The notes beneath the pieces were generated by a model that did not search any database, was not told the origin of the DNA, and saw nothing but the letters and a program-made list of their open reading frames with translations. A stretch of 64,000 bases of DNA from Alphaproteobacteria bacterium (lineage in GTDB: Bacteria; Pseudomonadota; Alphaproteobacteria; Thalassobaculales; Thalassobaculaceae): contig JANSYC010000009.1 of NCBI GenBank assembly GCA_024742605.1, forward strand, positions 22,905 to 86,904, in the 5' to 3' direction. Of this stretch, positions 33,294 through 42,124 are shown piece after piece. Within the stretch, counting starts at the first letter, position 1; every line of letters starts with the position of its first letter. A program made the translations under genes and the position numbers.

Positions 33294-33470
33294 CACCCGC
33301 GGTCGTCCCGTCAGCGGCGGGTCGCACGGTTCTTGTGCATCTTTGTTCCCGAGGAGGAACGTGCCTCGTTCGTGTCAAAATCTGCCTGGAATATGAGTGA
33401 TTGGCTCAGGTTGGCAGATCGCTTCCGATTCCTCGCTGAATCACCTATGATTCCAAGGTGATTCACTGGT

Positions 33471-33486
33471 CGGCACAGGGTTTGCT
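33471..33486 (+). promoter_or_regulatory. Putative sigma-54 promoter of fliL operon
   Basis: CGGCACAGGGTTTGCT: GG (33472-33473) and GC (33484-33485) separated by 10 bases, with a full TTGC at -12. It lies about 115 bases upstream of fliL and would drive the long fliL-fliM-motE-TPR gene run. Confidence 0.75.
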
Positions 33487-33600
33487 GAGAAGTGACGATC
33501 AAGGTGCGCCGTCAGGGGACGTGCGGAACCAGGCGTGCGGCGCTCTGTGATGCGCTTGGTCCGATGACCACGTTCACAAGGCGCCTAAGAGGAGGCAGGG

Positions 33601-34119
33601 ATGGCCGAGGAAGCTCTCGAAGACGGCTTTGAAGAAGGTGCAGAGCCGTCAACCAAGAAGGTGAGCGGCAAGCGTCTCATCATCGCCGCGGTAGTTCTGC
33701 TCATCTTGGTCGGAGGTGGCGTGGGCGCCGCACTGGTCCTTCTCGGTGGCGAGGAGCCGCCGCCGGCCGAAGCCGTGGACGGCGCCGCACCGCCTCCGCC
33801 GCCGGTCGATACCCGTGCTTATTTCTTCGAAGTTCCGGACATGATCGTCAACCTCAATACCAATGGACGAAAATCGACCTTTTTGAAGATCAAGATCGCG
33901 CTGGAACTGCAAAGCGCCGGAGATGCGGACCGGATCGACGAGGTTTTGCCGCGGATCGTGGACAATTTTCAGATCTATCTCCGGGAGCTCCGGGTCGATG
34001 ATCTGGACGGGTCGGCGGGAATGTATCGGTTGCGGGAAGAATTGCTGCGTCGCGTGAACCTCGCGGCACGGCCTGTGCAGGTGGAAGACGTGCTGTTCAA
34101 GGAAATGCTCGTTCAATAG
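33601..34119 (+). CDS. fliL: Flagellar basal-body protein FliL
   Basis: 172 residues. One membrane segment at about 22-45 (LIIAAVVLLILVGGGVGAALVLL) follows a cytoplasmic charged tail. A proline-rich linker and the periplasmic FliL domain follow: VPDMIVNLNTNGRKSTFLKIKIALEL, ending in DVLFKEMLVQ. FliL surrounds stators and supports motor torque. GAGGAGG upstream of ATG; first gene of the plus-strand cluster and immediately followed by fliM, the order common to alphaproteobacteria. Confidence 0.95.
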   Translation: MAEEALEDGFEEGAEPSTKKVSGKRLIIAAVVLLILVGGGVGAALVLLGGEEPPPAEAVDGAAPPPPPVDTRAYFFEVPDMIVNLNTNGRKSTFLKIKIALELQSAGDADRIDEVLPRIVDNFQIYLRELRVDDLDGSAGMYRLREELLRRVNLAARPVQVEDVLFKEMLVQ

Positions 34120-34166
34120 CGGGTATGACCGGCATCAATGTCGATTGGGGCTGACGGGGATACGTC

Positions 34167-35195
34167 ATGGCGAGTGAAGAGGATCTTGCGGCTGAATGGG
34201 ATGCCATGGGCGATGGCGACGAAGAGGAAGATGTCGGCTCCGCCAGGGTCCTAAATCAGGACGAAATCGACAGCCTGCTGGGCTTTGACGAGGCGGGTGG
34301 CGGCGAAGCCGACACCTCCGGTATTCATGCGATCGTCAACTCGGCGCTTGTGTCCTACGAACGTCTGCCGATGCTGGAGGTTGTTTTCGACCGTCTGGTT
34401 CGGATGATGTCGACCAGTTTGCGGAACTTCACCTCCGATAACGTGGAGGTCTCGCTCGATAACATCACGTCGATCCGGTTCGGAGATTACCTGAACTCGA
34501 TCCCGCTACCGGCCATGCTCTCGGTCTTCAAGGCGGAGGAATGGGACAATTACGGTCTGCTGGTCGTCGATTCAGCTCTGATCTACTCGATCGTCGACGT
34601 CTTGCTAGGTGGCCGACGGGGCACTGCCGCGATGCGGATTGAAGGCCGACCGTACACGACGATCGAGCGCAATCTGGTCGAGCGCATGGTCAACGTGGTG
34701 TTGAGCGATCTGTCGGCGGCCTTCGACCCGCTGTCGCCCGTCACCTTCCGATTTGACCGGCTTGAAACCAATCCCCGGTTCGCGACCATCGCACGGCCTG
34801 CCAATGCGGCGGTTCTGGCGCGCCTGCGGATCGACATGGAAGATCGCGGCGGACGGCTGGAGCTGATGCTGCCTTACGCGACTCTCGAGCCGGTGCGCGA
34901 ACTGCTGCTGCAGATGTTCATGGGTGAGAAGTTTGGGCGGGATTCGATCTGGGAAACCCACTTGGCGAACGAGCTTTGGAACACGGATGTCGAGCTCGAA
35001 GCGGTGTTGGACGAGGTTGTGATGCCCCTGAACGAGGTTCTGAACCTGAAACCCGGCAGTCGCATCCTGTTGAACTCGATGCCGAACTCCACAATTGATA
35101 TGCGATGCGGCAATGTCTCTCTGTTCGGCGGCAAGATGGGCCGAAAGAGCGGCAATATCGCGGTTCGGATCAGCCACCGTCTGCGCAAGATGTGA
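34167..35195 (+). CDS. fliM: Flagellar motor switch protein FliM
   Basis: 342 residues. The usual CheY-binding N-terminal peptide is represented by VLNQDEIDSLLGF at about 28-40. Middle CheC-like domain: LPMLEVVFDRLVRMMSTSLRN...DYLNSIPLPAMLSVFKA and GGRRGT. C-terminal SpoA domain: LNEVLNLKPGSRILLNS and GRKSGNIAVRIS. FliM is the central C-ring component that receives CheY-P and sets rotation direction. It follows fliL by 47 bases. No FliG or FliN gene is in the window. Confidence 0.96.
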   Translation: MASEEDLAAEWDAMGDGDEEEDVGSARVLNQDEIDSLLGFDEAGGGEADTSGIHAIVNSALVSYERLPMLEVVFDRLVRMMSTSLRNFTSDNVEVSLDNITSIRFGDYLNSIPLPAMLSVFKAEEWDNYGLLVVDSALIYSIVDVLLGGRRGTAAMRIEGRPYTTIERNLVERMVNVVLSDLSAAFDPLSPVTFRFDRLETNPRFATIARPANAAVLARLRIDMEDRGGRLELMLPYATLEPVRELLLQMFMGEKFGRDSIWETHLANELWNTDVELEAVLDEVVMPLNEVLNLKPGSRILLNSMPNSTIDMRCGNVSLFGGKMGRKSGNIAVRISHRLRKM

Positions 35196-35205
35196 GGGCT
35201 AGGAC

Positions 35206-35700
35206 GTGATATCTCTTTCCCTCGGTCTCGATATTCTGCTGGTGGTCCTGCTCCTGGTGACGATCATCTATGCGGTGCTGTTGAGCCGCCGGCTGTCGGC
35301 CCTGCGGTCCGGCAAGGTCGATCTGGAAGGGTTCATCATGCGTATGAACGAGGCGAGCGCGCGTGCGGAGGCGAGCTTGGCCGGAATCAGGCAAGCGGCA
35401 ACATCCGCCAAGGGCGAACTCGACCAGCCGGTGGCCAAGGCCCAGTCCTTGCGTGATGAATTGGTCTTTCTGATCGATCGGGCAGACGCTGCCGGAGAGC
35501 GTTTGGCCAATACGGGTGCCACTGCGACGCCGTCAGCCCCCGCGGCACGGGCTGCGTCGTCTCAATCAGCGCCACGCGCACCTGCGAAGGCAGCACCGGT
35601 CCAGGCACCAGTTCGCAAGACGGACGGCGATGATGAAACCGGCGCCCCGAGATCCAAGGCGGAACGTGATCTGATGAACGCCTTGAAGAACGCGAAATGA
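35206..35700 (+). CDS. DUF6468-type membrane-anchored flagellar-cluster protein
   Basis: 164 residues from a GTG start ten bases after fliM. An N-terminal membrane segment (LGLDILLVVLLLVTIIYAVLL, residues 5-25) is followed by a conserved LSRRLSALRSGKVDLEGFI and a helical domain with Ala-rich linker from about residue 105. It ends in SKAERDLMNALKNAK. This matches a family of unknown function (DUF6468) regularly found between fliM and motE in alphaproteobacterial flagellar clusters. Role not known; a structural or motor-associated function is inferred from conserved position. Confidence 0.75.
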   Translation: MISLSLGLDILLVVLLLVTIIYAVLLSRRLSALRSGKVDLEGFIMRMNEASARAEASLAGIRQAATSAKGELDQPVAKAQSLRDELVFLIDRADAAGERLANTGATATPSAPAARAASSQSAPRAPAKAAPVQAPVRKTDGDDETGAPRSKAERDLMNALKNAK

Positions 35701-35785
35701 AGACCATGGATCCGGTTATGCATTGCATGAGTGCTGCGTGTGTAATCAATGAAACCAAGCCCCTATGCTTTGGAGGCGGAAAACG

Positions 35786-36622
35786 ATGACATATGATCGA
35801 ATGGGCCGGAAAGCCGCACCGAAACCAGACGCGGACTCGGAGACGACCGGAGGCGGCGCCGCTGCGACGCCCAATGCCGCGCGCCTGACCCGTGGTGCTG
35901 TGGCCTCGGCGGGACCAAGACTGTCCTCAGGCCCAGCGCCGATCGCCGGTGACGTTCGAAACCGAGCGGCCACGCGGGATCGTATTTTCCGTATGCGTGT
36001 TCTGCCGATGACCTTGCTGGTGGCGGTGCTGGCCCTGGGCCTGAAGGTTGAGGTCCTGTGGGACCAAAGGAACGAGATCACGACCGCATTGACCGTGGGG
36101 TCTCCGGCGATCGCCGCGGACGGGCCGTCAGAGACCCAGCAGGCTCAATCGTCGGCGCCGATGCAAGTCGCGCAGGCATCGACCGACGAGAAGGTGGACC
36201 CGTTTTCGCTTGGCAAGTCGCAAATCGAGCTTTTGCAGGACCTCGCCAAACGGCGGGAAGAACTTGAGGAACGGGAACAGACCCTGATTCTGAGGGAAGG
36301 CCTGCTCGCGGCCGCCGAGCATCGTATTGAAGGCAAGATTGAAGAACTCAAGACCGTGAAGGGCGAGATTGAAGCCCTGATCAAGGTCTACGACGAACAG
36401 GAAGAAAAAGAGATCGGAGAATTGGTTTCGATTTATGAAAAAATGAAACCGAAAGACGCGGCGCGGATCTTCGATCAGCTCGATATGGATGTGCTTTTGG
36501 ATGTGCTGCAGCGCATGAAGGCTTCCAAGACGGCTCCGGTTCTCGCCGCGATGGATGCCAATCGGGCGCAGGAAATCACCGTTCGGATCGCCGAGCGCCG
36601 CCAGATGCCGACGATCAACTAG
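35786..36622 (+). CDS. motE: MotE-like flagellar motor/MotC chaperone family protein
   Basis: 278 residues from ATG at 35786, with GGAGG nine bases upstream; the in-frame ATG at 35765 precedes that site. One membrane span at about 70-90 (VLPMTLLVAVLALGLKVEVLW). A long coiled coil runs about 145-215 (LAKRREELEEREQTLILREG), and a C-terminal MgtE_N-like domain (LVSIYEKMKPKDAARIFDQL...RMKASKTAPVLAAM) is diagnostic. In Sinorhizobium MotE is a periplasmic chaperone for MotC; in other alphaproteobacteria the family is annotated FlbB or MotE. The flagellar role is certain from context; the precise partner is not. Confidence 0.8.
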   Translation: MTYDRMGRKAAPKPDADSETTGGGAAATPNAARLTRGAVASAGPRLSSGPAPIAGDVRNRAATRDRIFRMRVLPMTLLVAVLALGLKVEVLWDQRNEITTALTVGSPAIAADGPSETQQAQSSAPMQVAQASTDEKVDPFSLGKSQIELLQDLAKRREELEEREQTLILREGLLAAAEHRIEGKIEELKTVKGEIEALIKVYDEQEEKEIGELVSIYEKMKPKDAARIFDQLDMDVLLDVLQRMKASKTAPVLAAMDANRAQEITVRIAERRQMPTIN

Positions 36623-36668
36623 TTTGCCGCGGGTGCGGCTCAGGGCGCGGACCCCGTCGGGAGAGACG

Positions 36669-37073
36669 ATGACGAAGAGTGAGGCCGCAACGGTTTCCGA
36701 GGATCTGGATCTGGAGTTGGCTGCAACCGATGATGATATCGGTGTTGCTTTCGATCGGATCGTTGATGCCACCACCCGTCTGATGGACATGGCGGTCGAC
36801 CTCCCCGGAGAAACCGCCGGTGCGGTGCATGAGGCACTGGGTGAAATTCTGGAAGCTGCCGCTGCCCGCGACATCGCTGGCCAGCGTCTGAGCAATGTCC
36901 GGAAAGCTGTCCGCTCGCTCTCGGAGCCGGATCAGATGCCTGATGAACGGGACGACGATCTTCTAAACGGGCCGCAACGGGCGGGGACGGCACCCACTCA
37001 GAACGCGATTGATGCGATGTTCGCCGATGCACCGGGTCTAGACGCTCCTGAGGACGAAACGGATCCGAAGTGA
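36669..37073 (+). CDS. CheZ-like chemotaxis phosphatase, short form
   Basis: 134 residues, much shorter than enterobacterial CheZ (214). Helical throughout, with ARDIAGQRLSNV: Asp68 and Gln72 have the D-x-x-x-Q spacing of the CheZ active site that removes phosphate from CheY-P. Acidic tails flank the helical hairpin, and the C-terminal AIDAMFAD could act as a CheY-binding peptide. GGGAGAG precedes the ATG at 36669; its stop overlaps the next start (TGATG). A phosphatase coded among switch and motor genes suggests action at the C ring. The assignment rests on the motif, length and context. Confidence 0.65.
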   Translation: MTKSEAATVSEDLDLELAATDDDIGVAFDRIVDATTRLMDMAVDLPGETAGAVHEALGEILEAAAARDIAGQRLSNVRKAVRSLSEPDQMPDERDDDLLNGPQRAGTAPTQNAIDAMFADAPGLDAPEDETDPK

Positions 37074-37750
37074 TGTCCAAACTGGCAACTCCCCCACCGA
37101 AGCCCCGCACGGACGCGGACAAAGGGAACAGCCAGACCCTGTTTCTGAGCCTGTTCCTGCTGTTGTTGGCGTTCTTTATTCTGCTGAATTCCCTGTCGAC
37201 CTTGGAAGTGGGCCGCAGCACGCAGGTGATGGAAAGCGTGAAGGACGCCTTTCCGAGCAGCGTGCGGGCGCAGATGGAGGATGGTTTTCTCTCCGAGGAT
37301 CCCGGTCAGATGATCGGTGAGGGGTTGCGCGCCCGGCTTGGGACCGTCTTCGAGGAGAGCCTGCCCGTGGTCGAGATCACTGCGGATCCGAGCGGAAACC
37401 CGATGTACGTCAAGCTGCGGGCGGAAGATGTTTTCGCTCGGACCACCGGGCGGATCACTCCGGCTGCCGAAGATCTTGCCAGACGTTTGGCGCCGATCGT
37501 GGCGCAACCGCCCGCCGGAAGCATGTTGTTCCTGGACATCGTGTTCGGTCGGAACATGTCGCCGGGAAACGCGGGGCAGTCCTCTATTTCTGAGACAACG
37601 ATACTCATCGCGTCCAGGACTGTGGAACGGTTTGCAGAGCTCGGTCTGCCGGCGGATCGGATCAGCACCGGTTTGGAGCGGGGCGATCCCGATTCCGTCC
37701 GGTTCATCTTCCGTACCCGGCCGGCCCGCGCCGGTCGGACGGGGGGCTGA
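37073..37750 (+). CDS. MotB/OmpA-like protein lacking the stator aspartate
   Basis: 225 residues from ATG at 37073, overlapping the upstream stop. A single membrane helix (LFLSLFLLLLAFFILLNSLS, about 24-43) follows a short cytoplasmic tail. The periplasmic part is OmpA-like: VEITADPSGNPMYVKLRAED...FARTTGRITPAAEDLARRLAPIV. The helix has no Asp, so it cannot carry the proton or ion path of a true MotB. Paired with the next gene, which keeps the Asp, it may form a heteromeric structural element near the motor. Such paired MotB-like genes next to motE recur in alphaproteobacteria as far as I recall. Confidence 0.75.
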   Translation: MSKLATPPPKPRTDADKGNSQTLFLSLFLLLLAFFILLNSLSTLEVGRSTQVMESVKDAFPSSVRAQMEDGFLSEDPGQMIGEGLRARLGTVFEESLPVVEITADPSGNPMYVKLRAEDVFARTTGRITPAAEDLARRLAPIVAQPPAGSMLFLDIVFGRNMSPGNAGQSSISETTILIASRTVERFAELGLPADRISTGLERGDPDSVRFIFRTRPARAGRTGG

Positions 37751-37753
37751 GCC

Positions 37754-38518
37754 ATGCCGGACTCCCGCCAGGCGCCGGTCGAGGTGCACAGCCCGGTCCT
37801 CGGAAAACGCGCCGGTCGCAAATACGGCGGCGGCGCGAGTTGGCTTGTGACCTTTGTGGATCTTGTCTCTCTGATGCTGGCGTTCTTCGTGCTCCGTTTT
37901 TCGATGACCACGCTGGAGACCCCACGCTACGAGGAGGCTGCCAGATCGATCAGCATCACCCTGGGCCGGGAGGTCTCGGTCGTGGAGCAAGGGCCGCCGA
38001 TCACCGATGGGGTTCAGACAGAAACCAATGGGCGCGGGTTTCGACTGGGGTATCTTGAACCTCTGCTCCGCGCGAAACTGGAACGGGACCCGGTGCTGCG
38101 GTCCGCGCGTCTTGAGCAACGCGGCGAGGAACTGGTGATATCGCTGCCGTCCGATCTCTTGTTTGAGTTGGGACGCGCGAAATTGACGGCCGATGCGGAC
38201 AGTGCCGTCCGGGAACTCGCAACGGCGCTCTCCACATTGCCGAACAAGGTCGATGTTGTGGGGCATGCGGATCCGCAACCAATCACCGGGGCGGATTCGC
38301 CCTATCCGAACAATTGGGGGCTGTCCCTGGCGCGGGCCGATGCCGTCGCACGTGGTCTGATCATGGGCGGTTACCCCCACGTTCCGGTCGTCGAAGGTCA
38401 GGGCGACAGCCGGTTCGCCGATACCGGACTCACCCGTCCGATTGAGGAGCGCTATGCCCTGGCCCGTCGGGTTGATGTGGTGATCCATCCCGAACGTCTG
38501 TCGGAGTCCCGGCCATGA
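37754..38518 (+). CDS. MotB-like OmpA-domain flagellar protein
   Basis: 254 residues. A basic N-terminal tail leads into a membrane helix WLVTFVDLVSLMLAFFVL (about 30-47) that includes the Asp found in ion-conducting MotB. The periplasmic domain is OmpA-like: LLFELGRAKLTADADSAVREL, DVVGHADPQP, LSLARADAVARGL and VEGQGDSR, ending RRVDVVIHPE. OmpA domains bind peptidoglycan. No motA-like gene is adjacent, so it may use a MotA encoded elsewhere or anchor another motor-linked structure. Its stop overlaps the next start by four bases. Confidence 0.8.
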   Translation: MPDSRQAPVEVHSPVLGKRAGRKYGGGASWLVTFVDLVSLMLAFFVLRFSMTTLETPRYEEAARSISITLGREVSVVEQGPPITDGVQTETNGRGFRLGYLEPLLRAKLERDPVLRSARLEQRGEELVISLPSDLLFELGRAKLTADADSAVRELATALSTLPNKVDVVGHADPQPITGADSPYPNNWGLSLARADAVARGLIMGGYPHVPVVEGQGDSRFADTGLTRPIEERYALARRVDVVIHPERLSESRP

Positions 38519-41500
38519 CGGAACTCCGGACCCTCAGACGGCGTGTCTTTTTTGCGGTGGCCGCTTTGGCTGCGCTGATGGGGTCGATGATGTCACCCGT
38601 TCATGCGGATCCCGTCGCGGTGGTCGGCAGTGCGGGAGACGGATATGACCGCCTGATATTCGCCTGGCCGCGGTCGATCGAGTACACGGCGGAACGGTTT
38701 GGCGATCAGCTGGTGATCCGGTTCTCGCGACCGATCGAGGCGGACATGTCGAGTGCCGCTGCTCCGCTGGGGACCTATGTCTCAGGGGCCCGTCTTGGAA
38801 GTGACGGACGCAGCGTGGTGGTCGATCTGACCGGAAACCACCGGCTACGGGGATCCCGAAACGGAAACCAGATCATCGTCGACCTGATTTCGAGATCGGC
38901 GAACCCGCCGCCGCCCCAGGTCGCCCAATCCGCTACGCCTCCACCGGCTCGAGCGGCCGCCGAACCGCAAGCGGTGCCGAGCCCAGCGAGAGCCCCGGTC
39001 GTCGGGGTCCGGACGGGTCGGCACCCGAGCTATGATCGGATTGTCCTGGACTGGACTGGGCCGGTCGATTTTCAGGTCCGCCAGGGAGACGGTCAGGCAA
39101 CCGTCATGTTTGATCGGCCCGCTCGGGTCAACGACGGCGCAGTGCGGTCGGCCCTGCCGGAGGAACTCCGGGGGTTCTCGACGGAAACCACCGACGACGG
39201 TCTGAACGTGACCGTGCCATTGCCGAACGGGCGCAGTCTGGATGCGTTCCGATCGGGTCCCAAGGTTGTCTTGGATGTGAAACGGGGCGCGGCCGGCGCT
39301 GCCCCGACTTCTTCTAGCCCGCCTCCGTCCGCCCAGACGACGCCTCCGCCGGCCGCTCCATCTGAGGCCCCTCCTGCTCAAGCCGAAGCGCCCGCCCCAT
39401 CGCCCGAACGATCTGCGGCCGAGCGGTCGCCGGATCAGGCGATCGCTCCGGATCCGGCACAGCCGGTCGCCCCCGCTCCGTCTCCGGCGGACCAGGCGGC
39501 GGCGCAAACCTTTGCACCCACTCCCGCCACGGCACCCGAAACGCCCGCGCAGGATTCGGTTCCACCACCCTTGGCCACGACAAGCGACCCGTCTGCGGCT
39601 GCAGGCGAGTCGGGCAGCCCTCTGCCAGCCACCGAAGGGGCCGACGGTGTGGCGCCGCCCCCACCGGATCCCGCCGGCACCAACGTGACCCGTATGACGG
39701 ATACGACCACCGGCGTGATTGCGGGTGAGATCGTCCCGGTGACCGCACAGAATCTGAACGACGCGGTCTCCTTGCGTTTCAACTGGGAGGAACAGGTCGG
39801 CGCGGTGGCGTTCACGCGTGGCGGTTATCTTTGGGTCGGCTTTGACCGCCCGGCCCGGTTCGACACCTCTGGCGTCGGCGCCGCGACCGCAGAGATTGGC
39901 GGTCGCGCCGAGCAGGTTCCGGTTGCCGTCGGCTCCGTCCTGCGGATGCCGGTAGTCGACGGGATAAGTCCGCGTGTCTGGCGTGACGGAAATGCCTGGG
40001 TCTTCGATCTGCAGGCGCAAACCGCCCGTCCGGATGTGGCGCTGCGTGTCGACGCGCAAATGGTCAGCCCGCAGGGGCCACGCCTGTTCGTTCCGGTCGA
40101 GGGCGCGGGCGAGACCATTTTGATCCAGGACCCCGAGGTCGGCGATCGTCTCTTCCTGATCCCGGTCACGCCGTTGAGCCGCGGGGTGGACGGCGATCGG
40201 AACTATGTTCAGGTTTCTCTCCTGTCCTCGGTTCAGGGGATCGTCGTACGTCCGCGCACCAGCCTGATTGAGATACGGCTTCTGCCGGACGGGGTCGCGA
40301 TTGCCATCGAAGGGGGTATGCAGCTCTCGGGCCCGGTCGCGCGCAGTGCGGAAGATCCTTTCGGCGGAGCGCGGTTCGACGGGATGGCCCGGGGCCTTCC
40401 GCCGGGTCGCATTTTCGACATGAGCAATTGGCGCCGTGGGACGGAGAACGCCTACCTGCGGGAGAAGCAAGACCTGCAGTTGCGGGTCTCCGAAGCGACC
40501 AGCATCTCCCGCAGCGGTCCTCGGTTGGAGTTGGGGCAGTTCTATTTCGCGCGCGGATTGGCCTCGGAGGCGATCGGCTTGCTCCGGACGATTGCCCAAA
40601 CCGACGAAGACCTGGCGAACCGTCCGGACGTGAAGGCCCTGCGCGGCGCGGCGAGCTTCATGCTGGGCCGTTACGAAGAGGCCGAGCAGTTTCTGGATGA
40701 CACCGCCCTGAACGGGTTCTCCGAAGCGGAACTGTGGCGCGGCGCGGCGACGGCAGCCCAGGGAAAGTGGGATGAAGCGGTCGAGCATTTTGCGCGCGCA
40801 GGCGAAATTCCAGGCGGCTATCCACGCAATTTCACCACCGATCTGGCTCTGCTTGCGGCCGAGGCGGCAATCCTGGCCGGCGACTACCGGGGCGCCGGTG
40901 CCTATCTCGACGTGATTGCCGAAGAGGCACCGACTCCGTCCGAGGCGGCTCGCATTGATTTTCTGCGCGGCCGCGTACTCGCTGCTTTTGGCGACGAGGA
41001 CGCGGCGCTCGATATCTGGCGGCGCTTGGCCAATGGCGAGGACCGATGGGCGCGGGTCCGGTCGGAACGAGCCCTGATCGAACACGATCTGGAACAGGGC
41101 GTCATCAGCTCGGACGAAGCGGCCGACAGCCTGGATCAGCTGCGCTACGCCTGGCGCGGCGATCGGCTGGAGTTCGAATTGCTTCGGGAGTTGGGGCGGC
41201 TGCGCCTTAAGGAAAACGATTTCGAAGAGGGACTCGATGCCCTGCGCCAGGCGGTGACGTTTTTTCCGAACAACCCGGAAACCCGCTCCGTGGCCGAGGA
41301 ACTCACCCAAGGCTTCAGCGACATCTTCACCCGGGGGGCGTCTGACGCAATGACGCCCCTACAGGCGCTGGCCCTTTACGATCGGTTCCGGGAGCTCACG
41401 CCGGTGGGTAAGGCGGGCGACCAGATCATCGAGTCTCTGGCCGATCGGCTGGTCCGGGTGGACCTGCTGGACCGCGCGGCCCGGCTGTTGGACCGCCAGG

Positions 41501-42117
41501 TCAAATTCCGTCTGCAGGGTCAGAACAAGGCCCGTGTCGGTGCGCGGCTGGCTCTGATCCATCTTTTGGACCGGCAGCCCGATTCCGCGATCAAGGCGCT
41601 GGATGAGAGTGTGGCCCCAGGTTTGGAGGCCGGGCTGGCCGATGAGCGCCGACGGCTTCGGGCCCGGGCGATATTCGATCTGTCGGATGCCGCCGGCGCC
41701 CTCAGACTTCTCGAGGATGACGACTCGCGAGCTGCTGACCTGTTGCGCGCCGATATTTTCTGGCGGACCCAGGATTGGGTCGAAGCGGCCAAGGTATTCC
41801 GGCGATTGGTTGGCGACGCCGGGTTGGACGGACGCCGTCTGGAGCTCGAGACGGCCGGATTCATTCTGAACTGGGCGGTTTCCCTGTCCCTGAGCGACAA
41901 TTCGGTGGGTCTTGGACGTCTGCGGCAGATCTATGCCGGCAAAATGGACGCCACCCCCTACCGGGAGGCGTTCCGTCTGATCACCAATGAAAGCGACGGG
42001 GAGTTGGGGAACTTCATGAACCTATCAGAACGGTTCGATGAGATCGGGCGGTTCCAGGCCTTCCTGTCCAGCTATCGCGAGAAATTGAAGAACCAACCAT
42101 TGAGCCAGACCAACTGA
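38515..42117 (+). CDS. Large exported AMIN/TPR repeat protein of flagellar cluster
   Basis: 1200 residues. Signal peptide at 1-31 (FFAVAALAALMGSMMSPVHA). Two beta-rich AMIN-like segments follow (about 35-130 and 160-255, each with YDRLIFAWP or YDRIVLDWTG starts), then a Pro/Ala/Gln-rich linker at about 261-388. A third AMIN-like region spans about 395-610. A C-terminal helical repeat array (about 640-1190) has TPR-like units such as ARGLASEAIGLLRTIAQ and GRYEEAEQFLDDTALNG. AMIN modules bind peptidoglycan or secretins, and TPRs bind proteins, so this is a likely periplasmic scaffold around the motor. It is the last gene of the run that contains motE and the MotB-like pair. Confidence 0.75.
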   Translation: MTELRTLRRRVFFAVAALAALMGSMMSPVHADPVAVVGSAGDGYDRLIFAWPRSIEYTAERFGDQLVIRFSRPIEADMSSAAAPLGTYVSGARLGSDGRSVVVDLTGNHRLRGSRNGNQIIVDLISRSANPPPPQVAQSATPPPARAAAEPQAVPSPARAPVVGVRTGRHPSYDRIVLDWTGPVDFQVRQGDGQATVMFDRPARVNDGAVRSALPEELRGFSTETTDDGLNVTVPLPNGRSLDAFRSGPKVVLDVKRGAAGAAPTSSSPPPSAQTTPPPAAPSEAPPAQAEAPAPSPERSAAERSPDQAIAPDPAQPVAPAPSPADQAAAQTFAPTPATAPETPAQDSVPPPLATTSDPSAAAGESGSPLPATEGADGVAPPPPDPAGTNVTRMTDTTTGVIAGEIVPVTAQNLNDAVSLRFNWEEQVGAVAFTRGGYLWVGFDRPARFDTSGVGAATAEIGGRAEQVPVAVGSVLRMPVVDGISPRVWRDGNAWVFDLQAQTARPDVALRVDAQMVSPQGPRLFVPVEGAGETILIQDPEVGDRLFLIPVTPLSRGVDGDRNYVQVSLLSSVQGIVVRPRTSLIEIRLLPDGVAIAIEGGMQLSGPVARSAEDPFGGARFDGMARGLPPGRIFDMSNWRRGTENAYLREKQDLQLRVSEATSISRSGPRLELGQFYFARGLASEAIGLLRTIAQTDEDLANRPDVKALRGAASFMLGRYEEAEQFLDDTALNGFSEAELWRGAATAAQGKWDEAVEHFARAGEIPGGYPRNFTTDLALLAAEAAILAGDYRGAGAYLDVIAEEAPTPSEAARIDFLRGRVLAAFGDEDAALDIWRRLANGEDRWARVRSERALIEHDLEQGVISSDEAADSLDQLRYAWRGDRLEFELLRELGRLRLKENDFEEGLDALRQAVTFFPNNPETRSVAEELTQGFSDIFTRGASDAMTPLQALALYDRFRELTPVGKAGDQIIESLADRLVRVDLLDRAARLLDRQVKFRLQGQNKARVGARLALIHLLDRQPDSAIKALDESVAPGLEAGLADERRRLRARAIFDLSDAAGALRLLEDDDSRAADLLRADIFWRTQDWVEAAKVFRRLVGDAGLDGRRLELETAGFILNWAVSLSLSDNSVGLGRLRQIYAGKMDATPYREAFRLITNESDGELGNFMNLSERFDEIGRFQAFLSSYREKLKNQPLSQTN

Positions 42118-42124
42118 TTACGCT

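Noticed and set aside
36998..38488. 496-codon open frame on the minus strand
   Set aside because: Antisense to the two MotB-like genes; low-complexity His/Arg/Gln composition and no homology features.
38845..41310. 821-codon open frame on the minus strand
   Set aside because: It is antisense to the 1200-residue AMIN/TPR gene. Long antisense frames are expected in high-GC DNA, and its translation is Arg/His-rich without any recognisable domain.
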